Assembly: GCA_021292165.1 (NCBI GenBank)
Contig: CM037876.1
Span: 37,186,575-37,250,574, forward strand
DNA length: 64,000 nt
Reading direction: 5' to 3'
Source of the DNA: Shinisaurus crocodilurus
Taxonomy: Eukaryota; Chordata; Lepidosauria; Squamata; Shinisauridae
In this document: one piece after another, positions 57,484-64,000 of the stretch
Layout: each line of letters begins with the position of its first letter
Numbering within the stretch: position 1 is the stretch's first letter
Program-made: the position numbers and the translations under genes
The notes under the pieces: generated by a model
Databases searched by the model: none
What the model saw: the letters and a program-made list of their open reading frames with translations, nothing else
What the model was told of the DNA's origin: nothing

Positions 57484-57716
57484 ATTATTTAATTTATTAT
57501 ATTTATATCACACCTTTTTTACTGCAAGGAACTCAAAGCAGCTTACATAATCCTCCTCTTCCTCTCCATTTTATCCTCACAACAACCCTGTGAGGTAGGT
57601 TAGGCTGAGAGTCAGTGACCGGCCCAAAGTCACCTAGGGAGCTTCCTGGCCAAGTGGGGACTAGAACCTGGATCTCCTGAGTCCCAGTGCAACACTTTAA
57701 CTACACTGGCTCTCAG
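57484..57716 (-). mobile_element. Sauria-type tRNA SINE
   Basis: Minus strand: GAGAGCCAGTGTAGTTAAAG, GGGACTCAGGAGATCCAGG, GGGTTGTTGTGAGGATAAAA, then a tail TTGCAGTAAAAAAGGTGTG and TATAAATA. Older than 23,740-23,978. Confidence 0.88.
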
Positions 57717-58403
57717 TTTATCTGGATTATGACCTCCTCCCAAAAAGAAACAACTATTGGACATTGCTGAAACATATGGGTAAGAGAAGTATTAGTAGTA
57801 TTATACCTCCAGCAATTAGCCAACTTAGACAAACTCTTATTAAAAAGATGTTGTGGTCACCAATAAACATGCAACAAAAGTTTTTGCTGAATAAGCTGTA
57901 ACCTAAGATCCATTGACACTTCTTGCACAGACACGAGAACAAGGATCCATTGATTAGGCAGAACAGGACAGCCCAGTTCCCTATTCCATTCCTGGTTAAC
58001 ACCCTGTTTATATTTATCCACCGATAATAAGCATTTATAAACTTTTGTGGACTAGAGTCCATTTCATCTGATGCATTGGCATAGGGAGAAAGAAAAATGT
58101 ACGTAAACTGTGAAGTCAGATTAAATGCAAACAAATATAGGCTGTGATAATTACATTAAAGCTGAAATATATGTAAAATAAGCACAGTAGCCATTCACAA
58201 AGCAGTGTTGAAGATAAGGTAAACCTCCCTGCAATGGCAAGTTAATGAGCACAATTTTCCAGTAACCTTAATCCAAGTACCACTTGAATCAAGTACCACT
58301 AGAACCAGCAAGTTGAGTCACACCCAAGTAATTCCTGTATGATGCAAGTTGCATACTTGCAAAGAAATGGACAGGAGTTTTCCAACGTGCACATATGGGC
58401 ATG
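57717..58403. other. unassigned DNA
   Basis: Nothing recognisable. Confidence 0.4.
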
Positions 58404-58437
<34 letters not shown>

Positions 58438-58440
58438 CAC
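58404..58440. repeat. (CA)n microsatellite
   Basis: About 18 CA units with one interruption. Confidence 0.95.
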
Positions 58441-58777
58441 CTGTTTGCAAAATGTGGGGAAGTTTTGAAGTACACAATGGATAAGGACCCCAAACTTGTG
58501 CTATTATACAGTATTTACAGTAACCATCCACTGTTCTTAAATTTACTATTCTGCTCATTCCTGGTGGCTAAAATAGCAAGGATAAGTAAGTTGAGGCTTC
58601 CGTCTTCAGGCCTTCAGTCCAGTCGTAAGGACTGGATAGCAAATGTGTAGGAGATAATAGTTTGTTTGTTATGTGTCCAGTTAGGGAGGTCAGGACTCAG
58701 AAGACTTTACATTCCCTTTATGATACAAGGGTCTTCTTTTTCCCCCCAAGTCCCCTGGGGGGGGGGGAAAGAAAATA

Positions 58778-58915
58778 CACTGAGAGTGCAATCCTACGCA
58801 AGTTTAGATGGAAAAAAGTCCTACAACTCCCAGCATTCCCCAGCCAGCATAGTTGGCTGGGAAATGCTGGGAGTTGTAGGACTTTTTTTCCATCTAAACT
58901 TGCATAGGATTGGGC
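58778..58915. mobile_element. palindromic MITE with ZNF143-like motif
   Basis: GCAATCCTACGCAAGTTTAG start and the complement near 58,912. The centre contains CTACAACTCCCAGCATTCC and its inverted partner. TSD not resolved. Confidence 0.78.
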
Positions 58916-59360
58916 CCTGAGGCCATATAAATGTTTGAGCCTTTATTGATGAGTCAAGTTTATGTCACTTGGTTCATAAACTGAAGAGGCTGGGGGCACT
59001 GGGTGTTGGCTGAGAGAGGTTAATGCTTTATTAATCTGTTACACATTGTATTTTGCAGACTGGAGAGTTTTCTCCACTGAAGTTGCCTCTGTTTTCCTGT
59101 AGCTGCACACCTATGCCCTGGATTATCCACCTGAGTTGTCTGCATTTTATTTTTGCTTTTTTTTTTTTATTTGGTCCATTGGCTTTTCCATGCATTATCT
59201 CTACTTCTTGACACATATCTTTAATAAAACTCAAGAAATATAATATAAAGGGGGGGAAAGAAAAGAAGAAAAGGCTGAACCGAAATGAAAAAGGGGTTCT
59301 GCAGTGCAAGCACAGCCTAAAAGAGATAGACTGCATATATTTCCTACTATATTACTTAAG

Positions 59361-59492
59361 GGTGCAGTCCTATGCATGTTTAGATGGGGGGGAAGTCCTA
59401 CAACTTCCAGCATTCCCCAGCTACCATGGCTGGCTGGGGAACTGGGAGTTGTAGGACTTCTTTTCTGTCTAAACATGCATAGGATTGTGCCT
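59361..59492. mobile_element. palindromic MITE with ZNF143-like motif
   Basis: GCAGTCCTATGCATGTTTAG start and the complement end. The centre has CTACAACTTCCAGCATTCC and GGGAGTTGTAGG. Same family as 58,778-58,915, about 450 bases away. Confidence 0.78.
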
Positions 59493-59929
59493 TAAATCTT
59501 CCAGCAAATCTGTTATCTCCCTCTTGACTCTCCATTTGCCCTTCTTGTCTTTCATTTCCCTGCCTCGGAATTCTAGTATCTTCATACCTTGACTTGCACC
59601 TGTTATAACTGATAAAATATTGGCAGCCCTGTGAAAGCCAGTGGATTAAGAAGAGTACAAACAGGACAAAACTGTATTAAAAGATTAAAGGAGCTTACAT
59701 TTACCAAAGCACATTTGGAGCAAAGTATGGAAACTGTTTTTAGCAGACAGTTTTCACCATTCCCAGCACATAAACACAGTCCCTGTGCACTTCTGTTTAC
59801 TTTCACACCGATGATATATAGAAAATGTGGGCTTCTTATTTAAGGATCTTGTGCCACTGTTCCAGATATCGTGTGTGTTTTTATGTACTATGGAAAGAGT
59901 TCTGAGACCAAGCGGTGAAAGTAAAATAA

Positions 59930-60180
59930 ACTGGGATAAATCCAGCATTACAGGAGTAGACTTCCGTTCATGCAATGGGAGTTGCACTCCCTCCCCTATC
60001 CCCCATATCCCCTGCAGCTCCTTCATGCCCCCCCCCAAATCTGCTCCAGAGGATCCCCAACCCTCCGGAACAGTTTTGAGAACACACAGGAGGCTGCATG
60101 GGGGGGGAGGGGATATTTTTTATCCGCCAGCAGTTTCTGTTCCATTGGTGCCTGACACCAGCAGTGTCTGACACCACTGG
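59930..60180 (+). repeat. dispersed repeat family E
   Basis: CCCCTGCAGCTCCTTC, CTCCAGAGGATCCCCAACC and CCGCCAGCAGTTTCTG resemble 27,960-28,150. Confidence 0.45.
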
Positions 60181-61279
60181 ATACACAACCCAGTGGAGTT
60201 CTCTAATTAAAAATGTGTACAAAAATGTGTATATTAGGGGAAATCATGTTAAAAAATGTATTATAATAAGAAAACTGCTTGCAAAATGTGTATTTTAAGC
60301 CAAAAATGCATGCATTCAGTGACATGTGCACAAAAATTATCATCAACTTTCATGTGAACTTTTTTTTTTTAATCCCAATGTTCAGGACAAACCAAACTTA
60401 AACCTGGAGAAATTCTCAAATTTTTAGGTGAACAGAACCAAAGACTGGAAAAGTGAGAAACCGAGAACAACAAAAATGAATGAATTCATCTATCCCTAGT
60501 TTACATACCTTCCTAAACAACAGTCCAAGCACAAACATAATGCCAGTTCACACATCTTCTTATTGATCCTCACTGGGCAAACTGGTCAGCTGCTATCCCC
60601 TGACTTTTCAGGGAAGATCAGCTGCCACAAGAGAGAACACGAAACACAGCTGACGCAGCAAAGTACTGCTAGCTAGCTGCTCTTTCTGGGAACCAGAATA
60701 AGCGGCAGAGATGATGTGGTCTCTCTCCTTGGTAAAAGCTCTGGGCTACGAGGAGAGGAGAGAAGGAGTGCTGGGAAGGACTCTCCAGCTGCCTCTGCAT
60801 GTATTGGTTCCTAGAGTTAAGAAAGGAGGACACACAGCTGACCTTGCTTTTCAGCAGTGTAGGAATGCTATTCCCTCATTAAGAGGGTATTGCAGCCCTA
60901 GGTATATGGTGAATGACAATCTAAGATGAATGTACACATGGAGCGATCATACCAGCTGGCCAAGACCCGACCTCTGTGCATTCATGGCATATGCACAGAC
61001 CCTTACGCAGGACCTGCAGGCTGCATTTTTGCAGAGTGTCAGCACTGAGCCGTGAGCAGTAGTCTGGTATGCCAGGAGCTGGAAACCAGAAGCAATGGGA
61101 CAAGCCAGAAGTTAGGACTGAAGAGCAAGTCAAGACCAAAGGACCGGGGCTGGCACGCAAGACCTCCCGCTTCACGCTGCCGTCCTCTCCCCCCACCACT
61201 GCAGCATTGGCACCATCCTCCGCCCCTTCCTCCTTCCTGCCCACTGTCCGCACCATCAAATGCAATAGTGGACAGTGTC
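60181..61279. other. unassigned DNA
   Basis: A degenerate ATGTGTA/AATGTGTAT repetition at 60,205-60,320. Otherwise nothing recognisable. Confidence 0.4.
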
Positions 61280-61370
61280 CATGAAAGCTTATGCCAGGAT
61301 AAATTTGTTTGTAGCTGCTTTTGCTACAACAGAATAACATGGCTACCCCTCTGGGAACTGTAGCAATTAT
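61280..61370 (+). mobile_element. old reptilian interspersed repeat fragment
   Basis: GAAAGCTTATGCCAGGATAAA and TTTTGCTACAACAGAATAACAT then GGCTACCCCTCTGG match a repeat commonly seen in reptile genomes. Class not certain. Confidence 0.5.
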
Positions 61371-62468
61371 AAAGTCCATCTGGATTCCCTGTGTTGCATC
61401 TTAAACCAGTAGCTGAAGGAAAAAATAAGTGAAAAAGAGTCTGGTGCAGGACTTGGCTGTTTGACAAGTTTCTGGACTGAGAATAATTAATTGTAGAGAA
61501 ATCTTCAAGGCCTTTTTATCAGCAAACAGACATTTTAGAGTTTAAAAAAACAATAAAAAAGCACACCAGCCCATTAAAAATAAGCTTCCAAGAGCACAGA
61601 ATGCATCATCGCTACAGAAAACAGAGATTCCAGGTCACTTCTCCACACCATCACCATTCCATCTTTGGGGGGAAAGGCCACATCTCACCCTGTCTCTAAA
61701 AAACAACAAACCTCTACTCAATGTACCAAAGTCTCCCCAAATCTTCCCTATTTTCCCACGTGCACCCACTCTGTGGTTCAGTGTCGGATCCCACCGTTCT
61801 GCCACCAAGTGAAGGACTGCCAACCGGTCCTTTCTTCAAGACGGGAGATCAAAGGTGCAAAACTGCCAGCCTTAGCTCTGCCGTCTTGACCTGATTCTCC
61901 CAGGGCCTTGCCCTTGGTCTATACACTGGATTTAGCATTGAACCACAGAGGAACCACACACACCATGTGGGGTAAAACCAGGAAAGTTTATTTAAGGTAA
62001 ACAGATTACAGTAAAAGGTGGGGAATGAGGGAAGAGGGAGAAAGGTGGGGAGACACTTTGGTATACACAACAAGTAGAGCTACAAAACAACAAAAACTAG
62101 TCCCTTACTATATAAATACCCAGGCACTTACTCCTGGGGGTTGGTCTTCTTAGGGCTTGCCTCAGCAAAAAGCCCTACTCTGCGTGCCTTTGCATCAAGA
62201 TAACAACTCAAACCAGAAGCCACAGCTGGCAGTATAGATTTCCCCCCCACCCCTCCTTTCCGTAGCTTGGCTGTCCTTGGCCAATCAGGATGAACTTCAT
62301 GACTAGAGGGCTTGGGCCACATTTGCATGTGAATACCTGTGGCACAGGGAGATCAAAGAGAAACTATGCATATTTGCAAGAGACTCTTGACCCTAGAGTC
62401 TTCAGAGGAACTATGTACATTTTGCATGAGGCTCTCAGCCTCTAGCTGGGATTACACTTATTTACACG
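61371..62468. other. unassigned DNA, possible minus-strand LTR remnant
   Basis: Minus strand TATATAG near 62,110 and AAATAAACTTTCC near 61,990 give weak LTR-like spacing. No borders. Confidence 0.25.
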
Positions 62469-62513
62469 TGTGTGTGTGTGTGTGTGTGTGTGTGCACGCG
62501 TGTGTGTGTGTGT
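62469..62513. repeat. (GT)n microsatellite
   Basis: Two GT runs separated by GCACGC. Confidence 0.95.
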
Positions 62514-62529
62514 TGCAGGAGACTCTGAT

Positions 62530-62710
62530 GCTTTTCTTCACAGTCTCTATATACCATTTGCTGGGCAATACAGGCAGGAAGGTGCTATTCCACTCAAGTC
62601 CTGCTTGTGGACTTCCCATAAGCATCTGGGCGGCCACTGTGAGAAACAGGATGCTGGACTACAGAAGCCTTTGGTCTGATCCGATATGGCTCTTCTTAGG
62701 CTCCTCCTTA
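62530..62710 (+). mobile_element. CR1/L3-type LINE 3' end
   Basis: AGGAAGGTGCTATTCCACTC, GGCGGCCACTGTGAGAAACA, TTTGGTCTGATCCGATATGG and CTCTTCTTAGG. Same family as 9,640 and 11,097. Confidence 0.75.
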
Positions 62711-62814
62711 TGGCTCCCTTGGAAGGCTCATGCTGCCTGTTTTCACATGTGCAATTAACACACTGCTTTTCTGGAGGTTTGTGAGACTGATACTAATTAA
62801 GAGTGCCATCCAAT

Positions 62815-63265
62815 GTGGCTGCCCATAACCCTCCAAACTTGGAAGATTATGGGCATCCAATGGAAAGTGGAAGAAGCACAGAGGCTAGGATTGCCTCTGT
62901 GCTCCCCTCGCCCTCCAAAACATTTAGATGGACGATTTCAGATGGCTAAATGTTTTTCCCTCCTCGCGAGGGGGAGAGGCTGAGGAACCACAGAGATTCT
63001 TCGGAGGACAGCAATGCCTTGATCCTCCCCTCTTCCTCCCCCGTAATCCCCCCCCGCGCCAGGTCCAAAGACGGTCGTCTGCCTTCAGAGTCGCAGCCAG
63101 TGTGGAAAGAAGGAACCACACTGGCAGCAAGGGCAGAGAGGGGCCCCCTCTGAGATCAAAGTCCCAGCTCCGACCTTGGAAGGCATTTCTGAGGTCGGAG
63201 CTGGGACTTCAAACTATCCCATGGCGCCCCCAGACAATGTTGAGAGGCCTGATAGGATTGTGCCC
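62815..63265 (+). repeat. GC-rich dispersed repeat family D, copy 2
   Basis: Aligns to 23,290-23,735. Contains a hairpin AAACATTTAGATGG/CTAAATGTTTTT and another around TCGGAGCTGGGACTT. Confidence 0.65.
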
Positions 63266-63339
63266 AGTTGTTCACCAAATGAAATCTCTATGTGCAGATG
63301 CAACTTGCCTCTGAATGCCAGATTGTAGGGAGAAATGAT

Positions 63340-63470
63340 TGGGGTGGGGTGTAGGATTGCCATTGCCTTCCTGTTGTGCTTGAAAGCATCTCCAAACCTT
63401 CTAGCTGGCCACCACTGGAAACAGAATATGGGCCAGTTGTCCAATCCAGCAAGGCTATTGTGTTCTTAAC
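63340..63470 (+). mobile_element. CR1/L3-type LINE 3' fragment, degraded
   Basis: GGCCACCACTGGAAACAGAATATGGGCC...TCCAATCCAGCAAGGCTATT is a diverged form of the CR1/L3 tail. Confidence 0.5.
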
Positions 63471-64000
63471 TCATCAACCCCCATCAGGAATACTGTGTCT
63501 TTTTGGAGAAAATATAGTAAAGATCAGGTTACAGAATAAGCCAATTTGCAAGCGTTTCAGCCAGGGAAACTGGATGAGAAATTACAAATGGCTTTCATTA
63601 AATATGTTCAGCTCAAAGGCCGTGTTTTGAAAATGTACAATTCCAAGAGGACATCACTTACATTACTTACAAGTGAAAATTATGGCAAAGGAAAACATTT
63701 TTAAAGAAACCAAAGCTCTCCATGAACCAGCAATGTTTACACCCTAGGCAGTTCGAAGAATTAATGATCACTTGACAGCATTAAAAACTGAGATGAAGAG
63801 GTCAGTTTTTTCTCCAACAGGAAATATGGAGCCAGGAGAATTATTTCTATTGTAATTCTTTTGGGTCTTAAATTTTCAAGACAATCAGTTCCACATTTCC
63901 CTTCATTTTTACAGATGTCTATTCCCTGAGGAGAGCATTGAGGGAGGCGAAATAGCGAAGTGGTCAGGGCATTGACCACACATCCCTGAAGGTGGCATGT
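63471..64000. other. unassigned DNA
   Basis: No gene or bounded element recognised up to the window end. Confidence 0.4.

Noticed and set aside
60921..61379. Minus-strand frame of 152 residues
   Set aside because: No motif, no homology I recognise and it crosses an interspersed repeat.

Overview
This window looks like nuclear DNA of a squamate reptile, most likely a lizard. The case rests on repeat types: two Sauria-type tRNA SINEs, tRNA-Ala-like SINEs with a CR1/L2-rich background, 5S rRNA-derived SINEs with a CR1-like tail, many palindromic hAT-type MITEs, and a vertebrate Ty1/copia element. I found no intact host protein gene. The window reads as an intergenic or intronic accumulation of transposons, with one 100-base N gap (4234-4333). 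All identifications are by eye, from motifs, boundaries and cross-comparison of copies inside the window.

Layout. 0-9 kb: L2-type LINE fragments, foldback repeats, a 210-base duplicated block, a 5S-derived SINE and the 3' part of a LINE whose protein ends in a C2H2 finger. 9-13.6 kb: CR1/L3-type 3' ends, one inserted inside another repeat, and a 117-base palindromic MITE with perfect 8-base target duplications. 14,019-19,526: a complete but inactivated Ty1/copia retrotransposon on the minus strand, with two LTRs of about 650 bases, 5-base duplications (CTTTC), a primer site matching the initiator tRNA-Met anticodon arm, and gag/PR/IN/RT/RNase H broken by six visible lesions. 19.8-34 kb: compound MITEs, a Tigger-like MITE nested in an older repeat, Sauria SINE and L2 tails. 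34.7-35.9 kb: a probable solo LTR with two internal tandem arrays. 36-46 kb: a hAT MITE, a foldback element of about 2 kb with a microsatellite at its centre, an orphan CRE/CCAAT/TATA module, and a CpG-rich block encoding the start of a NIDO (alpha-tectorin-like) domain. 46.5-49.84 kb: a nearly full-length but frameshifted L2-type LINE. 51,126-52,955: a hAT-type element with perfect 8-base duplications that carries the CpG-rich 5' end and first coding exon of a DHRS11-like short-chain dehydrogenase. 53-64 kb: further MITEs, SINEs and microsatellites.

The most notable items are (1) the hAT-type element carrying a DHRS11-like first exon, a vertebrate counterpart of Pack-type gene capture; (2) the copia element with its tRNAi-Met internal primer site; (3) the NIDO exon with a TGGC repeat in its signal-peptide region, possibly inside another transposon; (4) the 2-kb foldback and its small relatives; (5) MITEs carrying paired ZNF143/THAP11-like motifs. 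The units do not form a pathway. Their relationships are nesting, capture and shared mobilisation.
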